From assembly GCA_963824105.1 (NCBI GenBank), contig CAWGNN010000009.1, positions 434,001 through 498,000 on the forward strand: a stretch of 64,000 nucleotides of DNA, written 5' to 3'. The notes under the pieces are model-generated. The model was not told the origin of the DNA. It ran no database searches and saw nothing but the letters and a program-made list of their open reading frames with translations. How positions within the stretch are numbered: the stretch's first letter is position 1; each line of letters starts with the position of its first letter. Below, one piece after another: positions 17,703 through 25,405 of this stretch. Made by a program: the position numbers and the translations under genes. The DNA comes from CAWDVB01 sp963824105 (GTDB lineage Bacteria > Actinomycetota > Actinomycetes > Propionibacteriales > Nocardioidaceae).

Positions 17703-18125
17703 CTATCCCTCCAGCTTCAGGTACGCGTGTGCCTTCAGGTACGCGTGCGCTGGGATCGATGCGACGGCCTTCTCCGCGCTACCGTCCACACCCAGCCGGA
17801 ACACGGCGCAGCCGTGCCTGCTGCAGGCATAGACCAGCACATGGGTGTTGTCCTCCCAGGCGACGCTCGGAACCTGGAAGCTCACCAGGAGGTCGCCGGT
17901 CGTGGCGTCCATGAGGCCGAGCAGATGTGTCGCGGAGTAGGGGATCCCGTTGGCGGGTTCTGCGACGAGTGTGCCGTCGGGACTGAAGAAGCCCGCCTCG
18001 TAGCCGCAGTCGACCCACAGGAGGCCGAAGGTCGATCCCTCGAGGGCCGCGGCGCTCCTGGTGACGGCATTGCTCGTGTCCGTGCAGGAGGAGTAGGGCG
18101 ACAGCTCGTTGCCTCCCCTCGTAGG
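17703..18125 (-). pseudogene. C-terminal remnant of a beta-propeller partner protein
   Basis: An open frame of 140 codons with no start near its 5' end. It reads ELSPYSSCTDTSN, then FFSPDGTLVAEP, then VAWEDNTHVLVYACSRHG and FRLGVDGSAEKA. These match the C-terminal blocks of the partner proteins at 15727, 18141 and 21642. The N-terminal motif, membrane helix and most of the propeller are missing, so this is a truncated duplicate lying directly downstream of partner C. Translation could begin at ATG 17912 and give 69 aa, but that is unlikely to be functional. Confidence 0.7.
17715..17750. repeat. 18-bp tandem duplication
   Basis: CTTCAGGTACGCGTGTGC (17715-17732) is repeated with one mismatch at 17733-17750. 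It duplicates six codons (AHAYLK) at the end of the propeller remnant. Confidence 0.85.
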
Positions 18126-18140
18126 TCAGTCGGCCTTCCG

Positions 18141-19517
18141 TCAGAACATGGATCTCTGGAGCTCGAGAGTGGGTTGGTCCTGGACCAGGGCGGGTCCGGT
18201 CGGCCCGCTGCGACTGACCAGGTCGACGGTGTCGGCGATCTCGATGCTGCCGTCCAGGCCGAGCCGGACGGCGTACCAGTGCGCGGACGAGTTGTTGGGG
18301 TAGAGCAAGACGAGCAGGTGGGTGTTGTCCTCCCACGCGACGTGCCAAGTGGGTGGGCCCATGGAGGCATCGGGGGAGAAGAGGACCTTTACCGCGCCGG
18401 TCTGGGCGTCCAGGATGGCTATGCCTCTTTCCTGGTGGTAATTGCCGTTCCCGACTCCGAGCGTCCTCCCGTAGGCGAATCCGGCCACCAGCCTGCCGTC
18501 TGGGCTGAAGGTGCCGGGGAAGGACAGGGCACAGCTCACCCAGCGATACTTTTGGGGGTCGATCTGAACGTCGGCGCCGCACTGAGGGACGTAGTAGCTG
18601 GAAAAGTCGAGGTTGGTCGGGTTCACGCTGATCGCCTGCCCCCAAGCCAAGGCCTGCGCTGTGCCGTCCGGCAGCGCCCGCAAGATCTCGTATCCCGGCC
18701 CCCTTTGCAGTCCTCCGGAGCGGAAGACCACGGAGTGGTCGGGGAGCACCGCGAGTGGCTCCACCTCGGAAGTCCCCAGGAACTGCCAGATCTGCAATGT
18801 CGTGCCATCGGGACCCACGAGCGTGATCTGGCCCGGCGCGAGAGATACCGCAATCGATCCGTCCTGACCGTGAGGGAAGCTCCCGTTTCTCAGCGAGGCC
18901 GGGAGTGTCTGAACCTGGGCGCCACTGGCGTCGTAGATCCGTGTCTCGTATGTCTGTGTTGCTGTCTGCACGGTCGCGATCCAGCCGGTGCCGAAGCGGC
19001 CGAACGCGATCACCGTTTCCTTCGGGTCGTGGAGGATCGATATGCCCGGGCCACCGCCGGCGGGGTAGATCTCGCCGGCGTTGTAGTACGGGATGCCGGG
19101 CGCGGCACCGACGGACAGATCGCTGAGGGAGAAGGTCACGATCCGCTTCGGCGCCGGAGTCTGAGGGATGGGCGTCGCAGGGGGGGAGCCAGTGGGGAGC
19201 GGCAGCACGGGCAGCTGAATGCCCGTGACGGTGGTCGTCTGGGTCGCCGTGGGCGCGGAGGTGACCGTAGCTGTCGGTGTGGATGTGGTGGTTGCTGGTC
19301 CGGGGTTGGTGTTGAGGTGGTGGGCCAGGGCGATGACGCCGACGGGCAGGGCGACGGCGAGGATCACGGCGGCGACGGCGAGCAGGATGGTGCGGGTGTC
19401 GCGGTGGCCGGACAGGCTGGTGGCCTGGGTGATGCCGTCGAGGTCGACGGGCTTGTCGGGCATGTCGTCGGCGAGTCGGGCCAGGCCCTGCCGGAGGCGC
19501 TGTTCGGAGGCGTTCAT
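18141..19517 (-). CDS. Membrane-anchored beta-propeller-like partner of sigma C
   Basis: 458-aa protein that starts within the sigma C stop (ATGA). The cytoplasmic part carries QRLRQGLARLADDMPDKPVD, the motif shared by the array partners. A membrane helix follows (about residues 42-64, AVAAVILAVALPVGVIAL), then a Thr-rich linker with several TxT repeats, then a large extracytoplasmic domain with repeated FSPDGRLVAGF and VVFRSGG units and the conserved VAWEDNTHLLVLLYP near the end. It is likely a sensor or regulator of sigma C. The propeller assignment comes from repeat pattern only. Confidence 0.75.
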   Translation of the reverse strand: MNASEQRLRQGLARLADDMPDKPVDLDGITQATSLSGHRDTRTILLAVAAVILAVALPVGVIALAHHLNTNPGPATTTSTPTATVTSAPTATQTTTVTGIQLPVLPLPTGSPPATPIPQTPAPKRIVTFSLSDLSVGAAPGIPYYNAGEIYPAGGGPGISILHDPKETVIAFGRFGTGWIATVQTATQTYETRIYDASGAQVQTLPASLRNGSFPHGQDGSIAVSLAPGQITLVGPDGTTLQIWQFLGTSEVEPLAVLPDHSVVFRSGGLQRGPGYEILRALPDGTAQALAWGQAISVNPTNLDFSSYYVPQCGADVQIDPQKYRWVSCALSFPGTFSPDGRLVAGFAYGRTLGVGNGNYHQERGIAILDAQTGAVKVLFSPDASMGPPTWHVAWEDNTHLLVLLYPNNSSAHWYAVRLGLDGSIEIADTVDLVSRSGPTGPALVQDQPTLELQRSMF

Positions 19518-20023
19518 GCCCAGTCCTCCAGGTCTTCGAAGGCGGGGTGTGCCCTCAGCGTGGCCAGGGCGCGGTTGGCCTGGGACTTGACCGTGCCCGG
19601 AGCGATGCCCATCAGGTCGGCGATGGTGGCGATGGGAAGGTCCTCGAAGTAGCGCAGCACGATCACGGTGCGCTGCTTGAGCGGGAGGCAGCTGACCAGG
19701 TCACGCAGCGCGTCGGCGAGGTCGTGATCGGTGTCGGCGCCGTCGGCGGCGCGGGTGACCACCTCGATCGAGGCGACCTCCCGGCGTCGCCAGGGCTTGC
19801 GCCAGACGGAGTTGTGGGTGTTGACCAGGATGCGGCGGGCATAGCCGTCGCGCGATCCCGGGTCGCGGACGTCGTCCCAGTGGGCGTAGAGCTTGGTCAG
19901 GGTGGTCTGGACGAGGTCCTCGGCCTGGTGGACGTCACCGGTGAGCAGGTAGGCGGTCCGTTTCAGGCTGCGCTCGCGCCGGCGCACGTAGTCGACGAAG
20001 GACTCGTCCCCCGACTCCGTCAC
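19514..20023 (-). CDS. SigE-family ECF RNA polymerase sigma factor (copy C)
   Basis: 169-aa ECF sigma factor with region 2 (RRRERSLKRTAYLLTGD, QAEDLVQTTLTKLYAHW) and region 4 (LPLKQRTVIVLRYFEDL, GIAPGTVKSQANRAL). The GTG at 20023 is chosen over the upstream ATG because it aligns with the other copies and follows GGGGGGAGGG. It lies 84 bases from the shared promoter. It is co-transcribed with the membrane protein at 18141. Confidence 0.9.
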   Translation of the reverse strand: MTESGDESFVDYVRRRERSLKRTAYLLTGDVHQAEDLVQTTLTKLYAHWDDVRDPGSRDGYARRILVNTHNSVWRKPWRRREVASIEVVTRAADGADTDHDLADALRDLVSCLPLKQRTVIVLRYFEDLPIATIADLMGIAPGTVKSQANRALATLRAHPAFEDLEDWA

Positions 20024-20106
20024 GGACCCTCCCCCCGTCTGCCGCACGCTCTCCTCGGACACCATTCCGGTCGGCTGCTCCTCGATCCTGCCCCACCCGG
20101 GACGCA

Positions 20107-20139
20107 CCAAGACGCAGCGGACACCGAAAAGGTTGCATC
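20107..20139 (-). promoter_or_regulatory. Array promoter C (ECF-type)
   Basis: GATGCAACC (20139-20131), 15-base spacer, GCGTCTTGG (20115-20107) on the minus strand. This is the consensus form of the array promoter. Confidence 0.75.
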
Positions 20140-20191
20140 GAACGGACAGTCCGCCCGCCACGCCGTGTGAGGTGCGGCGCGGCCGGCGCCC

Positions 20192-20986
20192 TCAGCCGAA
20201 CAACCGGTACCTGTCTGGCGACAGGAGGAATCCCGCTCCGGTGTCGGTGTTGGTGCAGCGAACGCCGAGCTTGGTGCTCGTGCACAGGAACGCGTCGAAG
20301 CGGATGCTGTTGCCGAAGTCCAGCACGGCGGCGTCGCCGTTCCCGCCCGCGTTGTGCTGGGGGTCGAACCACTGGGTCAGAGGGTCCATCGACGTGTCGG
20401 ACAGGGATGCCATGCCGAGGACGAGGTCGCCGCACATGAAGGTGGCCTTGCGCTGTAGCTGCATCCCGTAGCCGTAGTCGGTGGGGCAGACGTCCTGGGA
20501 AGGATGGGGCGGCGGGGTGTAGTGGGGACTGTCCACCGCGCAACCGACCATTGACCCCTTGCCGTAGGGGTTCGCCTTCACACCGAGGATCGCGCAGTGC
20601 AGGTTGCCCAGCGGACTCTCGAAGGCTGCACCCTGCAGGGCCGAGACGTCGTAGGTGATACCGCCGTCAGGTCCGATCGTGGTCGGAACGGGTGGAGCGG
20701 GGACTGTGGTGGGCCCGGAGGTCGGGGATGTCGTGGCTGTCTCGGTGGGGGTGGCCGTGGGGGTGCTCGTCGTCGGACCAGGCGCCGATCGCTGGTGATC
20801 GATCACCACGATCGCCGCGGCAGGGAGCACGATGGCTGCAATGGTGGCCGCGACGGCGAGCAGGACGGGGCGCCAGGTGCTGCGGTGACCGCCCTGCTGG
20901 AGCGCCTCGAGGTCGATGTGGGCCTCGGGCATGTCGTGGGCGGCGTTGCGCAGCTGGTCGGTGAGGTGGCGGTCGGCGTGGTTCAT
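20192..20986 (-). CDS. Secreted-domain membrane partner of sigma D
   Basis: 264-aa protein overlapping sigma D through ATGA. The N-terminus has the array motif RHLTDQLRNAAHDMPEAHID, then one membrane helix (about residues 40-62, LLAVAATIAAIVLPAAAIVVI) and a long Thr/Pro linker. Unlike its neighbours, the outside domain is not propeller-like. It is a Cys-containing domain with LGNLHCAI, CAVD, FMCGDLVLG, GVRCTNTDTGAGFLLS and a final YRLF. This resembles the DUF6636 type of actinobacterial exported domain. The swap of sensor domain on the same anchor suggests modular evolution. Function is unknown. Confidence 0.72.
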   Translation of the reverse strand: MNHADRHLTDQLRNAAHDMPEAHIDLEALQQGGHRSTWRPVLLAVAATIAAIVLPAAAIVVIDHQRSAPGPTTSTPTATPTETATTSPTSGPTTVPAPPVPTTIGPDGGITYDVSALQGAAFESPLGNLHCAILGVKANPYGKGSMVGCAVDSPHYTPPPHPSQDVCPTDYGYGMQLQRKATFMCGDLVLGMASLSDTSMDPLTQWFDPQHNAGGNGDAAVLDFGNSIRFDAFLCTSTKLGVRCTNTDTGAGFLLSPDRYRLFG

Positions 20987-21501
20987 GACCAGTCCTCCAG
21001 GTCCGCCAGCTCGGGGTTGGCGCGGAGCGTGGCGAGCGCGCGGTTGGCCTGGGACTTGACCGTGCCAGGGCTGATGCCCATGAGGTCAGCGATGGTGTCG
21101 ACCGCCAGATCTTCGTAGTAGCGCAGCACGATTACGACACGCTGCTTGGGCGGAAGGGTCTGGACCTGCTCCCAGACGGTATTGCGGGTGGCTGGGTCGT
21201 CGGTCGTGGGCTGGAATCGCTCGACCGGGTCGGTGAACAGGTCGGTGGCGGGGATCTCGCGTCGTCGCCAGGACTTGCGCCAGGCGGAGTTGTTGGCGTT
21301 GACGAGGATGCGGCGGACGTAGCCGTCGACCGAGCCGGGGTCGGTGATCTTGTCCCACGAACGGAAGAGGTCGGTCAGCGCGGTCTGGAGCAGATCCTCG
21401 GCGTGATGGACGTCGCCGGTCAGCAGGTACGCGGTGCGCAGCAGGCTCTGCTCACGACGCCGTACGTAGTCGACGAACGACTCGTCGCGAGACGCAGGCA
21501 C
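20983..21501 (-). CDS. SigE-family ECF RNA polymerase sigma factor (copy D)
   Basis: 172-aa ECF sigma factor with region 2 (RRREQSLLRTAYLLTGD, HAEDLLQTALTDLFRSW) and region 4 (LPPKQRVVIVLRYYEDL, GISPGTVKSQANRAL). The GTG at 21501 follows GGTGGAGCGC and aligns with copies A-C. The longer ATG form at 21543 adds residues with no homology. It is the first gene of the rightmost sigma/partner pair. Confidence 0.9.
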   Translation of the reverse strand: MPASRDESFVDYVRRREQSLLRTAYLLTGDVHHAEDLLQTALTDLFRSWDKITDPGSVDGYVRRILVNANNSAWRKSWRRREIPATDLFTDPVERFQPTTDDPATRNTVWEQVQTLPPKQRVVIVLRYYEDLAVDTIADLMGISPGTVKSQANRALATLRANPELADLEDWS

Positions 21502-21576
21502 GCGCTCCACCCCCGTCCCGCTGGCTTCGGCTGGTTCGATCACCGGTGCTCCCGATCCTGCCCCATGCGGGCACTA

Positions 21577-21610
21577 CCAAGACGCATGCGAGGGTCGATC
21601 AGGTTGCATC
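21577..21610 (-). promoter_or_regulatory. Array promoter D (ECF-type)
   Basis: GATGCAACC (21610-21602), 16-base spacer, GCGTCTTGG (21585-21577) on the minus strand, 76 bases before the sigma D GTG. The bases just downstream (GGGGCAGGATCG) are also shared with promoter C. Confidence 0.75.
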
Positions 21611-21641
21611 GCCCGCCGAACCCGTCCGCGCGGGCCGGATG

Positions 21642-22826
21642 TCAGGGCTGGGTGACGAAGGTGACGGGAGCATCCATCTCGTCGCTGCCGATGTCTCCGA
21701 GATCGGCAGTCGTGACCGTGCCGTCGACTCCGAGCCGGAGGATCCGCCATCCGACGTCGGAGCTGTAGACCTGCGCCAGGAGGTGGGTGTCGTCCTCCCA
21801 GACGACCGAGTTGATGAACGTGGTCGATGTCTTGGTCGACCTGGCAGTGAAGTCGACGTACGTCGTGCCGTCGGTCGCGTCCAGGATGGAGACCCGCCAG
21901 TCGCCGATCCCGTCCCGGTAGGCGGGGTGGCCGATGACGAGCGATCCGGACGGGTTGAACCGCCCCAGGGTGTACTGGCACGTCGACCACGAGGGCTCGG
22001 CAACGAGGCTCTCGCGCATCGACCCGCAGCTCCCCGCGTCCTTGATGCTGTCGAGCGTGGTCACCTGCCCCGTGATGCTGACTCCGCCGACCGCGACGAT
22101 TCCCGGTACGACGGCGAGTGCGGTGGCCGGCGCGCCGACCTCGACCCGCCCCCGGGCGACGTCGTTCAGCACGAGGCTCCCGTCGGGGAGTATCCCGACC
22201 GGCCGGTACTCCCCGCGACGAGGCAGCGACCAACCTTGGACGACGACCCCGTCGGGAGCGTCGACCTGCGCGGAGTCGAGGACTACATACGCGGTGGATC
22301 CGTCCCAGCCTCGCGCGAGCGTCTCGTGCCCGGTCAACCACTCGGTCGTCACCTGGCCCGTCGCATCGATGACTCGTCCGATGCCCTCGTCGCCGTCAGG
22401 GTGGCTCCCCAGCACCACCCAGCCACCGGCGTGCGGCACGAAGGCCACCAACTGGTAGGCGCGGGTCAAGGGCAGCGGGGTCGTTCCGTCCGCGGTGTGG
22501 ATCTGCCTCTTCAGCGCGTAGTCGATGAGCGGGGCAGCGTCGCTGGGTGCGCTGTTGGGCTGGAGCTTCACCTGCCCGATCACTGGGAACGGCGGCGTGG
22601 TTGAGGCTGACGTCGGTGGTGATGTCGTGGCCGACGTGCTCGACGTAGGCGTCGTCGCGGTGGTGGAGGAGCTGGCGGTGCCGTTGGGGGTCTCCGACCC
22701 CCCGTCGGGGAGCAACTGAAGCACGGCGATCGGGATCGCGATCGCGAGCACGACTGCCGCGACGGCAAGAAGCACGTTCCGGCGGCGATGGGACGCTGTC
22801 GGGGTCGCTTGCTGAGGGTCGCTCAT
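21642..22826 (-). CDS. Orphan membrane-anchored beta-propeller-like protein
   Basis: 394-aa paralogue of the array partners without an adjacent sigma gene. It starts MSDPQQATPTASHRRR, so it lacks the cytoplasmic LTxGLxxLADDMP motif of the others. It goes straight into a membrane helix (about residues 18-38, LLAVAAVVLAIAIPIAVLQLL), a Ser/Thr linker and the repeat domain with VVWEDDTHLLAQVYSSD and LRLGVDGTVTTAD. The ATG at 22826 follows GGGAGG. No array-type promoter lies upstream. It may be an extracytoplasmic sensor freed from sigma control or a decaying duplicate. Confidence 0.75.
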   Translation of the reverse strand: MSDPQQATPTASHRRRNVLLAVAAVVLAIAIPIAVLQLLPDGGSETPNGTASSSTTATTPTSSTSATTSPPTSASTTPPFPVIGQVKLQPNSAPSDAAPLIDYALKRQIHTADGTTPLPLTRAYQLVAFVPHAGGWVVLGSHPDGDEGIGRVIDATGQVTTEWLTGHETLARGWDGSTAYVVLDSAQVDAPDGVVVQGWSLPRRGEYRPVGILPDGSLVLNDVARGRVEVGAPATALAVVPGIVAVGGVSITGQVTTLDSIKDAGSCGSMRESLVAEPSWSTCQYTLGRFNPSGSLVIGHPAYRDGIGDWRVSILDATDGTTYVDFTARSTKTSTTFINSVVWEDDTHLLAQVYSSDVGWRILRLGVDGTVTTADLGDIGSDEMDAPVTFVTQP

Positions 22827-22982
22827 GACCAGACCTCCCGGTTGGCTCGCCCAGACATCGGCCGGGCGGCTCCTCCCTTCGAAACTACGGCGGGACCGTC
22901 GGCGGGGGGCCCTTCTCTTGGTCCCGCGAATTCCGGGACGGTCCGACGCGTCTGCGCGTGATGCTGTGGGAGATTGGCCTCC

Positions 22983-23921
22983 GTGACAGCACTCCTCCTC
23001 GTCGTGATCGGGGCGATCCTGCTCGTGGCCGGGGCAGAGCTGTTCGCCGAGCACGTCGCGCCCGTGGCCAACTGGCTCGGCGTCACCGTGGTGGGGATCG
23101 GCATTCTGCTGGCCGGGGCGGAGCCCGAGGAGGCCGCGACGGCCGTGATCGCCTCGCTGCGCGATGCCCCCGGGCTGGCGGTCGGCGACACCATCGGCGC
23201 CAACTTCGTGATCCTCACCCTCACTCTGGGGCTCGCTGCGTTGGTGGCTCCCTTGCCGATCTCGGCGAAGGTGTTGAAGTTCGCCCTGGCTGCCGCGGTG
23301 ACTGCTCTCGGTCCGATCCTGGCCCTTCTCGACGGCGTGGTGACGCGCTGGGAGGGTGCGCTCCTGATCGCGGTCTTCGTCGTGGTGGTCGTCTGGATCT
23401 GGAGGACCGATCGCCGGCCTCCGATGTTGGGCGAGCTGGCCGAGCTGGACGAGGAGGAGCTTGCTGAGACCGGCGGGCTCCGCGACCTCGCGCTGGCTCT
23501 GGCCGGGATCGCGCTGATGGTGGCAGGGGGCCTTCTTGCCGTGCGGGGGGCGGAGGGCCTGCTTGACCTGTTCGGGCTGCGGGAGTCGACGATCGGGCTC
23601 ACCGTGCTCGCCTTCGCCACCAGTGCGGAGATGCTGGCCCTGGTCTGGTCTGCCGGTCGCCGTGGTCTCACCGAGGTGGTCGTCGCCGGTGCGGTCGGGT
23701 GCGCCCTCTACAACTCGACGGTCTCGCTGGGACTTGCCGCGGTGGTGCGGCCGCTGGCAGTGGGGTCGGATCCACGGTTGATGGCGACGGCCGTCGCTGT
23801 CGCCGTTCTCCCGCTGGTTCTGTTCGTCGGGCGAAGGTCCGGCCAGCTTGGCCGCGGACCGGGTCTGGCCCTCGTCGTGGCGTATGTCGCGGGGATGCTG
23901 GCCCTGGTCGCCTCCGGGTGA
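22983..23921 (+). CDS. CaCA-family cation (Na+/Ca2+ or K+) exchanger
   Basis: Integral-membrane antiporter of 312 aa with about ten helices in two inverted halves. The first alpha-repeat reads VVGIGILLAGAEPEEAAT and GDTIGANFVILTL. The second reads GLTVLAFATSAEMLAL and AGAVGCALYNSTVSLG. The acidic residues in AEPEE and SAEM correspond to the transport-site Glu of the family, although the usual GTSxPE is altered. A Glu/Asp-rich cytoplasmic loop (LAELDEEELAETG) lies between the halves. The GTG at 22983 with GGGAG upstream is preferred over an in-frame TTG at 22974. Ion specificity is not determined by sequence. Confidence 0.8.
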   Translation: MTALLLVVIGAILLVAGAELFAEHVAPVANWLGVTVVGIGILLAGAEPEEAATAVIASLRDAPGLAVGDTIGANFVILTLTLGLAALVAPLPISAKVLKFALAAAVTALGPILALLDGVVTRWEGALLIAVFVVVVVWIWRTDRRPPMLGELAELDEEELAETGGLRDLALALAGIALMVAGGLLAVRGAEGLLDLFGLRESTIGLTVLAFATSAEMLALVWSAGRRGLTEVVVAGAVGCALYNSTVSLGLAAVVRPLAVGSDPRLMATAVAVAVLPLVLFVGRRSGQLGRGPGLALVVAYVAGMLALVASG

Positions 23922-23932
23922 GCCGTCTGCGC

Positions 23933-24020
23933 ACCGTTTGCGACGGGTCAGCGGGCCATTCGCAGTGGGTCAGCGGACCGTTTGCGACGGGTCAGCGGAC
24001 CGTTTGCGACGGGTCGGCGA
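23933..24020. repeat. Four tandem copies of a 22-bp unit
   Basis: Units at 23933-23954, 23955-23976, 23977-23998 and 23999-24020, each built on ACCGTTTGCGACGGGTCAGC. Units 1 and 3 are identical. Unit 2 has several substitutions and unit 4 differs only in its last bases. It fills the gap between the exchanger and the methyltransferase stop codons. Confidence 0.9.
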
Positions 24021-24023
24021 TTG

Positions 24024-25196
24024 TTAGGGGAGGGGGCGGCAGAGGAGGGCGATGGCCTTGTTGGCGTGGCGGGTGAGGACCAGCGTCGCTTCGTTGGGCC
24101 CGTGGAGCCTGAGTCGCTTGCGCAGCTGCTCGGGGGTGACGGCGATGCCGCGCTTCTTGATTTCCAGCACCCCGATGCCGCGTTCCCGGAGCGCTGCTCG
24201 CAGCCGCTTCTCCGCGAAGGGCAGCTCCTCGAGGATCTCGTAGCCGCGGGCGAACGGCGTCGCCGATGACGCCTCGGAGGTGAGGTAGGCGATCCGCCGA
24301 TCCAGCAGCGCCCCTTCGACCAGCGGTGCCACCGCAGTCACCAGGCCAGCACGGATCACGGCGTCGTCCGGCTCGTACAGGAACCGTTGCGGGGGTCTGA
24401 CCTCGGCGGTCCCAGGGTCGTCGTCGCTGGTCAGCGTGGCCATCCCCACCCTGCGGATGACGGTGGCTCGCCGCGCGGCGGTCGCCAGCTCGACCGACCA
24501 GAGGCACGCCTCCTTGAGCTCCCCGTCGTCACTGATCCACTCCGCCTCCACCCCCTCGGGGACGATGGAGTGGGGCAGCCCCGGGGCAAGCTTCACGCAG
24601 CTCGGGCGGGTGAGCAGCGACTCGACGAACTCCCAGGGCGGCGTGAAGTCGTGCGGGTTGAAGGTCCGTCCCTTGGCCGAGCGCCGGGCCGGGTCGGCGA
24701 AGACCACGCCGAAGGGGGAGAGGTCCATGGTGCTCGCGTCCGCGAACGAGACCGCCCCTGGAAGGCCGAGAGCCCGGAGGTTCGCCGCCGCGATCGCGGC
24801 CCGGAGGGGGTCGAGGTCCACCCCTGCGACCGTCAGTCCGGCCTCCGCGAAGGCGGTGAGGTCGCCGCCGATGCCGCAGCCGACGTCGAGGACGGACTCG
24901 GGATCGGACAGGGCAACGCGCACCGCGCGGTGCCGGGCCACCCTCCGACGCGTGGCCTGCTCCAGGGCGTCGGACAGGAAGTACATCCGGTGAGCGTCGG
25001 GTCCGAACTTCTCGACGGCTCTGGCCCGCAACCGGACCTGGGTGAGCGCCGCGGCGGCCTGGTCGGGGGAGGCGTGCTCCCGCAGCCGGGTGGCAGCAGC
25101 GAACGCATCGGGGTACTCGTCCGCGATCGTGGTGGCGAGGTGCAGAAGCTGCTGCCCCTCCTCGGTGAGCAGCCACCGGAACGTCGCCAGGTCCAC
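24024..25196 (-). CDS. Class I SAM-dependent methyltransferase, THUMP-like domain
   Basis: 390-aa cytoplasmic methyltransferase. SAM-binding motif I is VLDVGCGIGGDLTAFAEAG (about residues 102-120), followed by the acidic loop VAGVDLDP and a catalytic-type motif VFADPARR. The C-terminal part (EILEELPFAEKRLRAALRERGIGVLEIKKRG) resembles the THUMP-like domain that follows this methyltransferase in actinobacteria. The target is probably a nucleic acid but is unproven. It is divergent from groES, and its ATG is only 28 bases from the left CIRCE element. Confidence 0.8.
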   Translation of the reverse strand: MDLATFRWLLTEEGQQLLHLATTIADEYPDAFAAATRLREHASPDQAAAALTQVRLRARAVEKFGPDAHRMYFLSDALEQATRRRVARHRAVRVALSDPESVLDVGCGIGGDLTAFAEAGLTVAGVDLDPLRAAIAAANLRALGLPGAVSFADASTMDLSPFGVVFADPARRSAKGRTFNPHDFTPPWEFVESLLTRPSCVKLAPGLPHSIVPEGVEAEWISDDGELKEACLWSVELATAARRATVIRRVGMATLTSDDDPGTAEVRPPQRFLYEPDDAVIRAGLVTAVAPLVEGALLDRRIAYLTSEASSATPFARGYEILEELPFAEKRLRAALRERGIGVLEIKKRGIAVTPEQLRKRLRLHGPNEATLVLTRHANKAIALLCRPLP

Positions 25197-25224
25197 GGAC
25201 CGATCCTGCCACTCCCGAGCAGTC

Positions 25225-25251
25225 CTGGCACTCGACTTGACCGAGTGCTAA
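25225..25251 (+). promoter_or_regulatory. CIRCE operator 1 (HrcA)
   Basis: CTGGCACTC, nine bases, GAGTGCTAA. The right half-site is perfect and the left has two mismatches to TTAGCACTC. It overlaps the -35 box and the spacer of the groES promoter. Confidence 0.8.
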
Positions 25252-25265
25252 GCCGGGCATAGATT
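25237..25265 (+). promoter_or_regulatory. groES-groEL housekeeping promoter
   Basis: TTGACC (25237-25242), 17-base spacer, TAGATT (25260-25265). The spacer contains the perfect half-site of CIRCE 1, and CIRCE 2 starts six bases after the -10, so HrcA binding would block polymerase. Confidence 0.8.
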
Positions 25266-25270
25266 CATGG

Positions 25271-25297
25271 TTAGCACTCGCCAGTGGTGGGTGCTAA
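25271..25297 (+). promoter_or_regulatory. CIRCE operator 2 (HrcA)
   Basis: TTAGCACTC, nine bases, GGGTGCTAA, one mismatch to the consensus. It lies at the expected transcription start of groES. Confidence 0.9.
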
Positions 25298-25405
25298 CGC
25301 TCGACAGCGTGCGACCCCCGCGACGGCGTACGTGCCCGTCGGGCGAAGTTCTTCAGCAGTGATTCTCAAATCACTCTCGACATACGGGAAAGTGGAGGTT
25401 GACTC

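Noticed and set aside
23933..24020. CRISPR array
   Set aside because: The 22-bp units are directly adjacent with no unique spacers.
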